Assembly (NCBI GenBank): GCA_949361645.1
Contig: OX442423.1
Location: 2,537,066 to 2,601,065 of the forward strand
DNA from: Spongilla lacustris
Taxonomy: Eukaryota > Porifera > Demospongiae > Spongillida > Spongillidae
Direction of reading: 5' to 3'
DNA length: 64,000 nt
Under the pieces are notes generated by a model. It worked only from the letters and a program-made list of their open reading frames with translations, did no database searches and was not told where the DNA came from. A program made the position numbers and the translations under genes. Positions 45,985 through 56,857 of this stretch are shown here, one piece after another (position 1 is the stretch's first letter; the number at the start of each line of letters is the position of its first letter).

Positions 45985-46117
45985 CACTCGCAAACTGATA
46001 TCAACCACGTGGACGTTTAAAATAAATCTCCGGACCTTTATTTCCGACCGGACCAAAATTTTCTGAAAATATTGGTCCGGGACCAAAATTTTCAGCGGAC
46101 CGAAATTTCCGTGACAC

Positions 46118-46725
46118 CACCCGACTGATCATAGTGATAGTGCAACAGTACCCATGCAGACTATATATAGGCATACATATGCGCGCATGTGTACATGCAG
46201 TAGCTACAACTACACAGTAAAAACTGATAGATGCATTTCACTAGAAACAATGTATAGGGCACTGTCATGCAAAAATTGTACCGGGCGAAAATTGTTGGTA
46301 GATTCCATGCATGCATGATTTCTGTCGATGTGACATAGGGCCAAAAGGAGAAGGTGCATTATGACCTAGCTGCAGACCATTCAGCGATAGCAGAATCCCA
46401 AAGGGAGAGTGGTGACTCTTGAAAACGAGGTGATAGTATGGTAAAGGTGAGTTCTCTACAACCCGCAAATGAGGCTAAAATATGATGAGTCTTGACGACG
46501 GAGCAAGATGCCTTATTCCAAGGCCTCCGACCTTAGACTGAACCATGCACGGTCATTAAGAAGGTTCATTGTCATAAATTTGGAGACTTGGTGACAGGAA
46601 ACAAGGTGATGTCCGTAATAAGTATATACATTAATTTGTGAATTGAATGCATAATTGCGGAGCAGTATATAAGAGGCTTTCATGAGTGCAAAGGTGTTTC
46701 ATCATCTCTGATACAATCGAACTCA
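46118..46725 (-). repeat. composite repeat, copy 4
   Basis: ACCCGACTGATC through CATAGTGATAGTGCAA, GCGCGCATGTGTACATGCAG, GGCCAAAAGGAGAAGGTGCA and AGGCTTTCATGAGTGCAAAG matches 24425-24895 directly and 25740-25900 inverted. It starts within 2 bp of the GINGER-like right terminus, suggesting the transposon inserted in or beside it. Confidence 0.8.
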
Positions 46726-47544
46726 GTTTTTTATACGTTTACAAGGTGACCCCTAATCTCTAACGTTTCAGTACAAAACCACTTTACATGCATGTATTTT
46801 ATGCATGCAGTGAGCCACATGTTGTTGCTTCATCACTATATCATCTTGTCGCTTTCACATACACGCTCTTGTCGTTCATCTTTAATTTGCAGTTTTAGCC
46901 TGCAACACGATAATCATTTGAATTGCTAGTTGGGTGCAGATGTTTTAAAAGTTATATAATCATGATAACCATTCTACGCGTATGCATGCCAACATGGTAT
47001 TTAAAAGGGTGCAAAACATATCCGTTCTTGAATGCGTTTTCCCTTCCGTTCGGAACGGTGATACTTGTCCTTGGCTTTCCTTCTGGACGAACATTTTTGA
47101 TCCGTTGAATAACCACAGCTCACAGAGGAAAGACCGAACACTTGCATGCATGGCTTTAGTAGCTATGTAACGAGATGCATGCATGGGGTTGTGTGCATTG
47201 CATTGTACAATTTACCACTTCCCTCTTCTGCCCGAGGGAACAAGGATAGCAGCCCTTCCTCGACATGCAATTTGCATGCATTGTTCAAGTCCGGGGCATT
47301 TATGCAGCAGTGCCCCTCAGCCTGGGGCTATTTGGGAACCAAGTAACTCGAGGTTAAAATTGCGCAGTTAATGCGGTTAGTTAATGAAATAGCTCCTTCC
47401 AAACTTGTTCCAAAAATTCCTTAAAAATCCCTGGTTGACGGGCAACCATACTTGAACATCTTTAGTTTATTTTTATTAATGGTTTATGTTATAATTTTTT
47501 GTATAAAAGGTCAGCATCACTGATTTTATCAGTTTCTGCGGAAG
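46726..47544. other. upstream region of receptor A, nothing recognised
   Basis: No gene recognised. It probably contains the promoter of receptor A, but no motif can be singled out. Confidence 0.35.
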
Positions 47545-50175
47545 ATGAGGGATATGGTGAGTCCTCAGATACATTGTATGCGAACGTAGTTTTTTGTTTA
47601 TTATCACCACAAAATAACAATTAAATATTATTTTATCATCAAGAAAACTCTTGTAAGCGGTGGCAAAAAAGTATCAGTTATGTCAGTTATGTTGCGTTAT
47701 AATTATAATCATACTTATTTTTATTATTATGATTTTTAAAAGGGGGTCAGGATGGCAGGAGCTTGTTAGACAAGATGGTTCTAATGATATGATGCACCTG
47801 ACAATATGCAGAGGCCTATGTTAATTCTTGAGCTACATGGCGGCTACATGACTGGCTCCATCCATCTTACAAAATTTACAAGACTTACAGTTTTGTACAC
47901 TTGACCTTTATATAATACATGTAACCTGCCTATCCTCTGTAAGTTACAATCTTTTCTCCACAGGTGATAACCATTTGCAGCATTTTGGCTTGCTATCTTC
48001 TCCAGTGCAGTACAGGTAAGCCCACTGAATCATTGCATGTGAAGATGAAGTCACATATGCACACAACGCTGCCTTTACATGTATATTATATTTCAGTCAT
48101 GCATGAAAGTGTAATTAAAAGGAAAAACAAGCTACAAGATGGTCTGCTTGTCAAAATACAGTAACTGACTATATAAATTAAAACCAAGTACAATGTAGTG
48201 CAAGGGATGGATATGCCAATGTCATTATCTATTTGAAACTGATGATTTTCAGTTTGCGCTCAGAGCTTCTCATGTGATGCTGATGTTTCCAAACCTCTCT
48301 GTCCTGGGGCTGTTGTTACCTGTACCTGTACTGTCACTGGAACCGTATCACAAACCAGATGGATATTCAACACACTCTGTCCATCAGCTCGTAATTACAT
48401 TGCCTTCCCACAAGTGAATCCCTGTTCTACATCATCTACTTGTGGCCCCTACATAACAGCAACTAATCTGGCATCAGGTCCCACCACATGTCAGACCTCA
48501 AAGCTTCAAGTTACCATGGTGCCCATTGTAAGTGGACTAGGGGCAGAATGTAGAGACTTATCTACTGGACTGCCTGGTACCTTGAATGGAAATGGTTCCT
48601 TCATAATTCTAAGTGAGTGATGCAATAAATGCACATTATTGGTCATAAGTTATCAAAACTAGACATTTTGATTGCATACAATTATGGTGTGAAGTAAAAT
48701 ATTTACGGATTTACCAGTATGTTTATAATATCCATCTATTGATGGTTCATTATGCAAACTATTTCTCACCTTTAGGTGCACCTGGTTCTCCTTCTATAGT
48801 CAATAACGATATCGGACCTAACCAGCTGACAGTGACCTGGACCCCTCCCACTACTGGTGGTGTTCCTACCAGCTACAATGTCAGTATCAACAACAGTGGT
48901 AGTCCTGTGGTCATACCTCATAATGGATCATCACTGTACATCCACACCTTCACTGGACTCATCAGTGACACATTCTACACTGTCTCTGTGGTGGCCATCA
49001 ACTGTGCTGGTCAAAACCTAACATCATCTGTGCTATTATTAGGTATTCTGTTTAAAGTGGGTTGCACCCAGGGCAAGTACAAAACCACATATTGCCACGA
49101 TGTTAAATGTCTACCACAGAGCAACCAGCTGGGAGGCATAGTCACCATTAGCTAATGTTGTGTAACTCTAGACACTCCCCTTCGACTATTTCCCAGTTCT
49201 CTGCACAAATAATTATGTTACTTTTTCTTTACAGTACCATCCCAGCCCAGTGTGGGGTCCATGATATTCTATACATCATCAAAGCCTGTGTGGCCATTGC
49301 CCACACAATTGACCAGAGCACCATCAGGTAATGATCAAGCATCAGATTAACAGGTGAACTTCATTTATTCCATTACTGGCTGTTAAGGTTCCCTGCCACA
49401 ACCATCAATATCATCTAATATTGTCATAGAAACACCTCAAGGTGAGAGAGATATGACAGCAATTCAAATGCTGAGTGAAGACGTTAGTTACATTTTTAAT
49501 AGTCATTATGGAGTAGTGTAGTAGTGCTATTAAGCATGCAGCATGATTTAAATATTAATTACAGTAAGGTTCAGTATTCATATTATACTCATTACAGGAC
49601 CTACAAGTACCTGCAATTCCAGCTCAGGAAATACATGTAAGCATTCTCAGTGCAATGTGTCATTTGCAGTGGAGTATCGAGGCATGTTTGGCATTTGAAT
49701 AATTCAAAAAGGAAGGCCTGATACCACTTATAAATATCCTGTACATATGAGTATAATTATAATAATATCAATGCGTTTCATCAGTCAACAGTGTATAATG
49801 CTAGTCAATTTCAAACACATCTTTTGAAACATTATGTACCTTTGTCCTCCAAACAAATTTGCTTACCCTTCACTTACCTCTCATTTCTTACTCCCTCATT
49901 TCGGTTCCCCAACCTCAGTACCCATTGAAGTGGTTGGCACGTATCTAGCCATTACATTTATCGTATCCTTCTCTATGGGGATGTTAGTGGCCACTTTCAT
50001 ATTATGCGTCTGCTACTTTCCTCGGAAGCCATTACCAGAAGTGTATCATTTCCCCCCGCCACGTCGAATGACCACTATATCATCTGAGTACACAGGGGAT
50101 CATAAGATACAGGATGACAGCAAATTGGAGTCAATAGAGTTGGAGAATAATGATGCATATGGAACAGTTCAGTAA
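47545..50175 (+). CDS. receptor A: Ig-like plus fibronectin III single-pass membrane protein
   Basis: Eight exons in phase: 47545-47556, 47964-48015, 48253-48612, 48776-49042, 49235-49327, 49388-49441, 49598-49636, 49919-50175; 377 residues. Exons 1-2 give a signal peptide (MRDMVITICSILACYLLQCS). Exon 3 is an Ig-like or otherwise cysteine-rich module (VTCTCTVTGTVSQTRWIF, then TCGPYI, TTCQTS, GAECRDL). Exon 4 is one complete fibronectin III domain (LTVTWTPPTTGGVPTSYNVS to FYTVSVVAINCAG). Exons 5-7 are a Ser/Thr/Pro-rich stalk. Exon 8 has the membrane helix (YLAITFIVSFSMGMLVATFI) and a tail ending NDAYGTVQ, a possible SH2-binding tyrosine motif. A cell-surface adhesion or recognition role is inferred; the ligand is unknown. 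A paralogue, receptor B, lies 5 kb away on the other strand. Confidence 0.85.
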
Positions 50176-50429
50176 AGAATCTCACAGTACAATTTAACTC
50201 TTTTTTTGCATACAATGTATATATCGTGCTATTACCACCACAACACAATATGATGTGCCCATGACCTGTTACAACGTGGCTGATGCGCGTGCACAGAAGC
50301 ATGAAATATGATGCCCAGTCCCAAAGCGTTGGTTAACAAGAGCTGGTCGACTTTGTAACATTTGTGAAACATAATACAGATCATGCAAACACACGTATAC
50401 ATAAACAGAGTTTACTTTAAGTATTGATC

Positions 50430-50435
50430 AATAAA
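50430..50435 (+). terminator. candidate poly(A) signal for receptor A
   Basis: AATAAA, 255 nt after the stop codon. Confidence 0.45.
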
Positions 50436-50549
50436 TGTAAGAATTGTACAATTGAGATAACATTACGGAAATTATGAAACGATGTCGATAAGTACTACAA
50501 ATCATTTATGCTATACTAACAATGCGCACGCATGCACGCATGCACGCAT

Positions 50550-51640
50550 TAGTGTTCCTACACCGTGGCACATGCATATCTACATCAAGAATAAATGGGC
50601 AATCAACATGAGCATTAGGGAATGTGTGAGTAACTGTTTGAGTTAAAGTTACACTGTTGTGCAGACATTAAACCCAACTTTGCAGCCCATAGTTCATCAT
50701 TGGAATTTGCAATGATTTCTTCATGCACACATCATATTCTTAACAAGTAGAAGTATAAGCTAAACATATTATCTCATCACGTATGTCGGTTTTCTACCAT
50801 TGCCCCACTTGATAGCCTGGTGACATGTTATTATCACGTGTAGCTTCAAGCACACGCAAATTTTATTCATTCCCGATCTACTTGTGAACAGATGCATGTT
50901 TATTTTTAGACCACTTTATGATTTGTTTGTTACTATTCAGTTTTGCTCACAAATGAATAAAAGGAATTTGCGTGGCCATAAGAAAGCTTAATTGTTTGCT
51001 AACATCAATGTTGTCTTACACAGCAGACATGCACATCCGATTCAACTTACACATACACTTTCAAGTGCACATGCATGTACATGCACACACACATTCATAC
51101 ATGTACATATAAACATGGATACATGTACATGCACTGTATAGCAACATAACAAATAGAAGAACAATGACTAATCACTGTACCCGGAGTGAAATACCAAAAT
51201 GTCCAGCAGGCCTGCATGTATGGTAGACTAGGCACAAGACTGGGTGGACTGGGCACTATAGATATACTGGACAATTAAACCCCAGTATAATGGATTTTTG
51301 TTTATAATTATAATTAATTCTCGTCCGTATACTAAACCTATACAGCCAGGTATACGTGCATAAATGGCCCATGATACGTTAGACGTCGGAGTTAGAATTA
51401 ATTATGAATTCAATTGCTTCTTTTTTCATTGCAATACAATGACCTTTGCATCCATTGCAAAATTGACTACCAAAATATACTATACCATAAAGTTCAGCCG
51501 AAGAACTTGATAATTTAGTCTGCTGAATTGAAAACCACACCTAGAACTGCCGACGCGGACAGAGTTATGCTGAGTACAAAATTTCATAACCTCACAAATA
51601 ATATAAATTAGCGATAGTAAAATTGCGAATATTCGCTTCA
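50550..51640 (+). repeat. left arm of a 1.05-kb inverted repeat
   Basis: CGTGGCACATGCATATCTAC, AACATGAGCATTAGGGAATG, ACCCAACTTTGCAGC, CCAGCAGGCCTGCATGTATG, AGACTGGGTGGACTGGGCAC and AAAGTTCAGCCGAAGAA occur here in order and again, inverted, at 60446-59395. The arms differ by substitutions and indels, so the duplication is not recent. Confidence 0.85.
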
Positions 51641-51948
51641 TACATGTTATACTACATGTATATTGTTCACGGACGCAGATCGGAAGAGATCAGTACAAGT
51701 TACTGTTGGCTGGGTGTGCAAACGCGTGCGTGCATGCATGTACGTGTGTGTATGTGCGCGTACGTGTGCACGTATGCCCAAAGGGATTTTCACTCATACT
51801 AGAAGGTGGAGCCCTGGCTAAGGTTTTTTTTGAATGAAGAAATAGGTTGCCCTAAAGATTGCTTTAGTCATGCTTAACAGTATAAAAATTTGAAACACCT
51901 TGAATGGCCGGCACCTTGTTTGATACAAATGGGGCCTTATGCTTTGGC
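51641..51948. other. spacer, nothing recognised
   Basis: It contains a TGTG/CGTACGTG-rich simple stretch at 51715-51775. Confidence 0.4.
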
Positions 51949-52497
51949 TTAACAAGGAGTACTTAGTACCGTAGTACCCTTCACACTTTTACTGCTGAAG
52001 GCTACTTCTAATAACTGTTTAGCAGTAAACACTTTCCTTCCTCCCTCTCCTACTGCAGATATCAGCTGCCACCCTTGCTTGCATGTTTGCAAAATGAATA
52101 TCACAGATGTCCTTTCCAGTTGCAGCTTCATTATGATAGTATGCAAGCAGGTTCATTGATGCAGCTGAAGCAACCTGATGGACTAACAACTTCATATCCT
52201 TGCTCGGCATTATCACTTTGAAGTATCACATTATGTATTCTTGGGAATCTCAGATGAAGTGCATTAAGTGCTGTCTTCAGACAAGACAATACAACAAGAT
52301 TGACCATCATCCTGCACAATTATGTCAATGAAGTGGAGTAGTGACCCAGTTCCATCAACATTGTTTTCTTCTAACGTGGCTCCATCATTTTCATCATCAT
52401 GTTTGTTTGCTTGTGAGTCACCATTCTCATTCATTATTGCATTTCCCTCACTGCCACTGAAAGTGTCATTATAGATAGCCAGATGTTCCCCACACAA
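51949..52497 (-). pseudogene. decayed transposon-derived protein (RNase H-like block)
   Basis: Three overlapping minus-strand frames connect through two frameshifts (near 52200 and 52040): LVVLSCLKTALNALHLRFPR, VILQSDNAEQGYE, YYHNEAATGKDICDIHFANM then QARVAADI, and FTAKQLLEVAFSSKSVKGTT. The order SDNA-x-Y, E-x4-GKD-x-CD, K-x-gap-TA-QL, VKGT matches repeated proteins of transposon origin known from cnidarian and sponge predictions. The SDNA Asp fits a DDE/RNase H fold (inference). The family name is not known to me. Upstream, an acidic segment (about 52340-52490) belongs to the same decayed frame. Confidence 0.6.
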
Positions 52498-52639
52498 AGG
52501 AGTCCCTCTTTAACAATGCTTTCAATTTTATCCATGCTTGCATCTTCCACATTATTTTCTTCCTCTGATAACACATCAATGTCTTCATCTGTTTGTGAGT
52601 AATTAGCTTCATTTCTTGCATTTCTTTCATCTGAGCAAA

Positions 52640-52960
52640 CACTGTCATTCTCATGGAATACATAATCATCTTCATATTCAAAATACACTATCATTTTCAT
52701 TGGGCACACCTTCATCTTCATGGAGCACACCTTCATTTTCATGGTGCACATCTTCATCTTCTTTGAGCATACCTTCATCTTCATTGGGCACACCTTCATC
52801 TTCATTGGGCACACCTTTATCTTCATTGAGCACACCTTCATCTTCATTGGGCACACTTCATCTTCATTGGGCACACTTCATCTTCATTGAGCACACCATC
52901 ATCTTCTATGAGCACACCTTCATCTTCTATGAGCACACCCTCATTGTCATTGAACACACC
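52640..52960. repeat. 21-bp minisatellite (CTTCATCTTCATTGGGCACAC)
   Basis: About fourteen units. On the minus strand one frame would encode repeats such as NEDEGVP, but one-base differences between units shift the frame, and the alternative Met-Lys-Cys-rich frame is a shadow. It lies just upstream of the decayed transposon protein and may have been its acidic region. Confidence 0.85.
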
Positions 52961-53149
52961 TCCTATTCATTGAGGGGACTTAGCCTACAGTGGATATCAT
53001 GATACATGTACTTGTCCCTAAATGTTTTGGGGTGATTTTCAATGTTTACTGGATTTTTTAACATTGACAGTATGCGATATTGAAAATCTAAAAACACACT
53101 GTTGTTGACCGAATATTTGTAAACAAGTACCGAAATAAAGAAGTGTCAC

Positions 53150-53521
53150 GTGGCTAACACGTCTGTTGATTTTCATTATTTAGTGTCCCAGTCCAAAAAA
53201 GGATTTACAGCATTTTTCTCAGCTCTAAGGCAGCAGATCAACACAAAATTAGGTATATCAGAGAAAACTGAACAAACCTGCCAACGTTTGGCCGATTCAA
53301 ACCCAGGAAACACTTTGTGTCGAGACACGTCTGTCAGTCTAGGTCGAAAAGTGTTTAACTTGCCATCTCGCACAGTGCAAGTTGTATGCAACAGTAGATC
53401 GATTTTTATACTGAGGGAAGGTGATTGCATGATAGAAACCCACGTTTACGATGCAACAGTTAAGTTTCATAACGCTCGAAAGTTTGGGCCTTTATACATG
53501 TATATCATTTTAATCAACTAA
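53150..53521 (+). CDS. unrecognised 123-codon frame
   Basis: It starts MANTSVDFHYLVSQSKKGFT and includes RTVQVVCNSRSIFILREGDC. No known domain was recognised, and the opposite strand is also open over much of it. No splice-site or promoter support. It may be an exon or chance. Confidence 0.25.
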   Translation: MANTSVDFHYLVSQSKKGFTAFFSALRQQINTKLGISEKTEQTCQRLADSNPGNTLCRDTSVSLGRKVFNLPSRTVQVVCNSRSIFILREGDCMIETHVYDATVKFHNARKFGPLYMYIILIN

Positions 53522-53749
53522 TACTCACAGTAATAATCAAGATCATAATCGTCTGGTCCTACTGCAATTGGGTAAGTACAATGAGTCTAGAGTTATATGG
53601 CAGATGTAATGAACTGGCATGGCATCATCTACAGGTATCGCTATGACAGGATAAGCCAGCCTAGCTCTCTATGGCAATGGAGAAAAAAACTCCACACAAC
53701 AATGAGGAATGTGATGAAACTCCTCTGTATCATGTGTTATTATATGGTA

Positions 53750-53840
53750 TGGTATGAGGGAAGATGGGTGTGGTGTGAGGAGGGAAGATAGGTGTGGTGT
53801 GAGGAGGGAAGATGGGTGTACTGTGTGGATGGAACATGGG
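53750..53840. repeat. tandem repeat, 25-26-bp unit
   Basis: Three units of GAAGATGGGTGTGGTGTGAG followed by GAGG. Confidence 0.85.
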
Positions 53841-53929
53841 TGTGGCCTTCTGTGCACCTTTTGCCTCTTCTAGAGCATTCCTGTTAAGAAGGGGGCATGG
53901 GAGCTGGAGGGAACCATCTACAGATGTAT

Positions 53930-53999
53930 TACATACCTACATTTAGCACAGAATTTCGGGCAGGTAGATTTGCTAAATAATGTAGGTATATAATATTTA
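53930..53999. repeat. short hairpin with ACATACCTACATTTA arms
   Basis: ACATACCTACATTTAGC faces GCTAAATAATGTAGGTATAT. The same sequence, without the partner, lies at 27808-27825. Confidence 0.65.
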
Positions 54000-54394
54000 T
54001 AAATTAATGAATGCATAATATCCGTAAATCCTTGTTTCCTTACTTTTTACTCAATTGCTGTCTACAAATCCTACATCACCATTTTTATTTTTGTTAAAGT
54101 TTTATATCTTGTTTCACTGCATTTTTTTCCCCAGGCAGGTTCCAGGCTTGATCAGCTTCAAAATCGTTCTATAGCTCTTGCAAATAAAAAGCGGGGATGC
54201 AACACCAAACTGAAACATCCGCCGCCATATAAACCTAGTCCCTCGTATACATGTATATGCTCTGAACGGACAATTTGCATGCCTGCGACATATCTGCATG
54301 AATTAATTAATCAACGATGATTCTTTACGTATACCTCTAGTCGTATAAACTTTCTAAACAGCGCTATCTAATCAGTCGTTATTTTATTAAAAGC
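54000..54394. other. spacer, nothing recognised
   Basis: AT-rich. No feature recognised. Confidence 0.35.
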
Positions 54395-54800
54395 TATCGA
54401 CGTCCTATTTTCAACACTTCATACTATACACCATTTCTCTGTGGATTTCTGGGTCTTGCACTAGCTCCGTACCAATTTTGCAACGTCCGGTCAAACGGTT
54501 ACGGAATTACATCATTAGTACGACTCGAGCGCGAAAACGAGCACGTAATTTGTTTACCTGCATGTATCTCCGTAAAGGATGAATAAAAATTAAAGAACAA
54601 AATAGTTAAGGGACCTCTTTATCCATAATCCGAATTTGAAGCGATTTGATAACTTTTGCCGAGTTATTGGACGTTGCAATACTAGCGCAAGACCTCAAAA
54701 TGCAATTTACCATTGTGCAGTATTTTAATAGGTGTTGAAAATAGGACGTTGATAGCTACATCTATATAATTTTCCTAAAGTTGTAGCGATTCAGGCATAA
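54395..54800. repeat. foldback element, copy 3 (internally deleted)
   Basis: CAACACTTCATACT, TTGCACTAGCTCCGT, TTGCAACGTCCG on the left and CGTTGCAATACTAGCGCAAG, GTGTTGAAAATAGGACGTTG on the right match the arms of copy 1. The core AGCGCGAAAACGAGCACGTA, ATCTCCGTAAAGGATG is kept on one side only, so part of the left inner arm is deleted. Confidence 0.75.
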
Positions 54801-55062
54801 GGCCTTTATAACATTATAAAAGTATAACAATGCATGGGGAATTTTTCTTGTGTACTGTCCTATATATTTTTACACTGAATGGCCAAACATAATACATGTG
54901 CAATTTTTATATCATGTGTGTGTGTATGTACTTTCTAAACACTGCTGATTTATATTAACTAGTTGGGATAAGTTATAATGATTTCTGACTAAAGGAGCTA
55001 GGATAATTAAAAGTTGTGGTCACTTAGGCCTAGTGTTGCCTTGGTTGTCATGGGATGAGACT
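54801..55062. other. spacer downstream of receptor B
   Basis: Probably 3' untranslated or intergenic. No clear poly(A) signal seen on the minus strand. Confidence 0.3.
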
Positions 55063-56757
55063 CTACATAACTGTTTCATATGTGTTACTATTATCAACAC
55101 GCAGCTGCTCTATTGCTGCATTCTTGTGATTCTCCAACTTCTGGTCTTCTGTACTCATGTCCATGTAGTAATCAGATGGTGCAGACACAGTCTGGCGAAA
55201 AGGCGGAGATAGACGGCAGAGCTGTGATGACTTTAGAGGTAAGTAGCAAGCAAATATTGTGATGGTAGCAAATAACACACCCACGATGAAGGATGCAATT
55301 GATGTGACAGCTAAGTTTGTACCAGTTTGAGATATAGCTACATGAATTAGATGAGAGATCAGTATACATATAAGACATTGTGGTGTCATAATATATCACC
55401 CAGTTGTTAGTGTTGTCCAGCAATAAAAAAAGCAAACTAATATACAGTTACACTGAGATGTTGCTTACATGGATTGGAGGGTATCATTGAGCAAGTGCAC
55501 ACAGTCTCTGTAATGAATATACATAAGCCAAGTGTAAATGAAACTGCATTTAGCTTTGAGTATATAGCATCGCAATACACACTAAATGGAAAGAATGTTA
55601 GTATGTTTCCAAATTTTTTAATTAAGTAATTCGCCCATACCTTGAGGTATCTTTGTGAAGAGGTCAGATGATGGTGATGGTATTCCTTTAAACATACAAA
55701 AGAACACTGAATTGAGCAGCTATAACTATATACATGTCATATCACCTGACAGAGCTCGTGGAATTTGTATGGATGTTGTTAGTGGCAATGATGGTGACGT
55801 TGATGTATTGTAAATCAGTATTGATGCCATACTGTGCAGCATCTGATATTCTATGAACCAATTAAAAGTCTATTACAGAATGTACATGTACCATATAGGT
55901 CAATGCTGGAATTATAGGTATACATGCAGTATACAATTCATTCATATGATTACATAAATACTGTACCTAAAAAGACCATGACTGATGTTAGGTTTTGACC
56001 AGCACAGTTGATTGGCACCACAGAGACAACATAGGGTGTGTCACTGACCAGTCCAGTGAAGGTGTGGGTGTACACCAACGATCCATTATCAGTTATGACA
56101 ATAGGACTACTACTATCATTGATACTGATATTGTAGCTGGTAGGAACGCCACCAATAGTGGAAGGTGTCCAGGCGACAGTTAGCCAGTCTGATCCAACAC
56201 TGGTATTGACTATTACAGCAGGACCAGGTGCACCTAAGTATGCATTAAATACTGTGAATCAACAATGGTTTGCTATGATATAAACATCCTGGAAATCCAA
56301 GGCTTGTTTTATTATGATCAAAACTTTGCATTGATAACATTATTCGCAATGTGTACAAAATTCATCCTTGAATTGATGCAAGTGAAAACGAACTCACCTA
56401 GAATTGTGAATGAAGCATTTCCTATCAACGCACCTGGCAGCCCATTTGAAAAGTCCCTACACTGTGCTGCTAATCCGTTTATACTGGGAATCAGGGTTCC
56501 TTTTAGCACAGATATCTGACATGTGGTGGGACCTGTCGCCAAGTTGGTTACAGTGATGTAGGGACCACATGTAGATGATGCAGAGCAGGGATACACTTGT
56601 GGGAAGGCAATGTAATTACGTGCTGATGGACACAGTGTGTTGAATATCCATCTGGTTTGGGATACGGTTCCAGTGACAGTACAGGTACAGTTTATAGCCG
56701 TCCCAAGGCATAAAGGTTTGGAAACATCAACATTGCATACGAAGCTCTGAGCAGAAA
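55063..56757 (-). CDS. receptor B: paralogue of receptor A, 5' end missing
   Basis: Six minus-strand exons in phase: 56757-56398, 56233-55967, 55850-55746, 55685-55641, 55507-55469, 55337-55063; 363 residues from the Ig-like module on. The first two are 360 and 267 nt and the fifth 39 nt, exactly as in receptor A; the stalk exons differ (105 and 45 nt against 93 and 54). Domain order is the same: cysteine-rich module (INCTCTVTGTVSQTRWIF, STCGPYIT), fibronectin III domain (WLTVAWTPSTIGGVPTSYNI to VVPINCAGQNL), stalk, membrane helix (AVTSIASFIVGVLFATITIF) and a tail ending NTYETVM. The Y-x-T-V at the terminus is conserved with receptor A, the rest of the tail is not. Exons for the signal peptide were not found; a transposon occupies 56858-58246 just upstream, where the first exons or their intron would lie. 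Confidence 0.82.
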
Positions 56758-56857
56758 CTGAAATTAAAAAGCAGTTGTAGTAAGCTCTTTTCTACATTTA
56801 ATTTGTCATATTTTATACGCTTGCATGCTCACACATACATATTGGATTTAATGTACA

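Larger units (their letters stand above)
42446..46116 (-). mobile_element. GINGER1-like DNA transposon, nearly complete
   Basis: The terminal inverted repeats start TGTCACTGGAATTTTGGTCC (left) and TGTCACGGAAATTTCGGTCC (right, reversed), extend about 100 bp, and contain bow-tie blocks such as GGTCCCGGACC-like palindromes and AAAATTTTGGTCC. Inside lies one minus-strand multi-exon gene for an integrase, a Ulp1-like protease and a PHD finger. A gypsy-type integrase with TIRs and no LTR, gag or reverse transcriptase is the definition of the GINGER group. No matching 4-bp flank was found. The right end abuts a copy of the composite repeat. Confidence 0.85.

Noticed and set aside
42446..46120. A 4-bp target duplication for the large GINGER-like element
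   Set aside because: The flanks TGTC (left) and CCAC (right) do not match, so no duplication is claimed.
52434..52874. A Met-Lys-Cys-rich repeat protein that looks like a secreted cysteine-rich peptide
   Set aside because: It is the wrong frame of a 21-bp minisatellite with one-base indels between units. No signal peptide.
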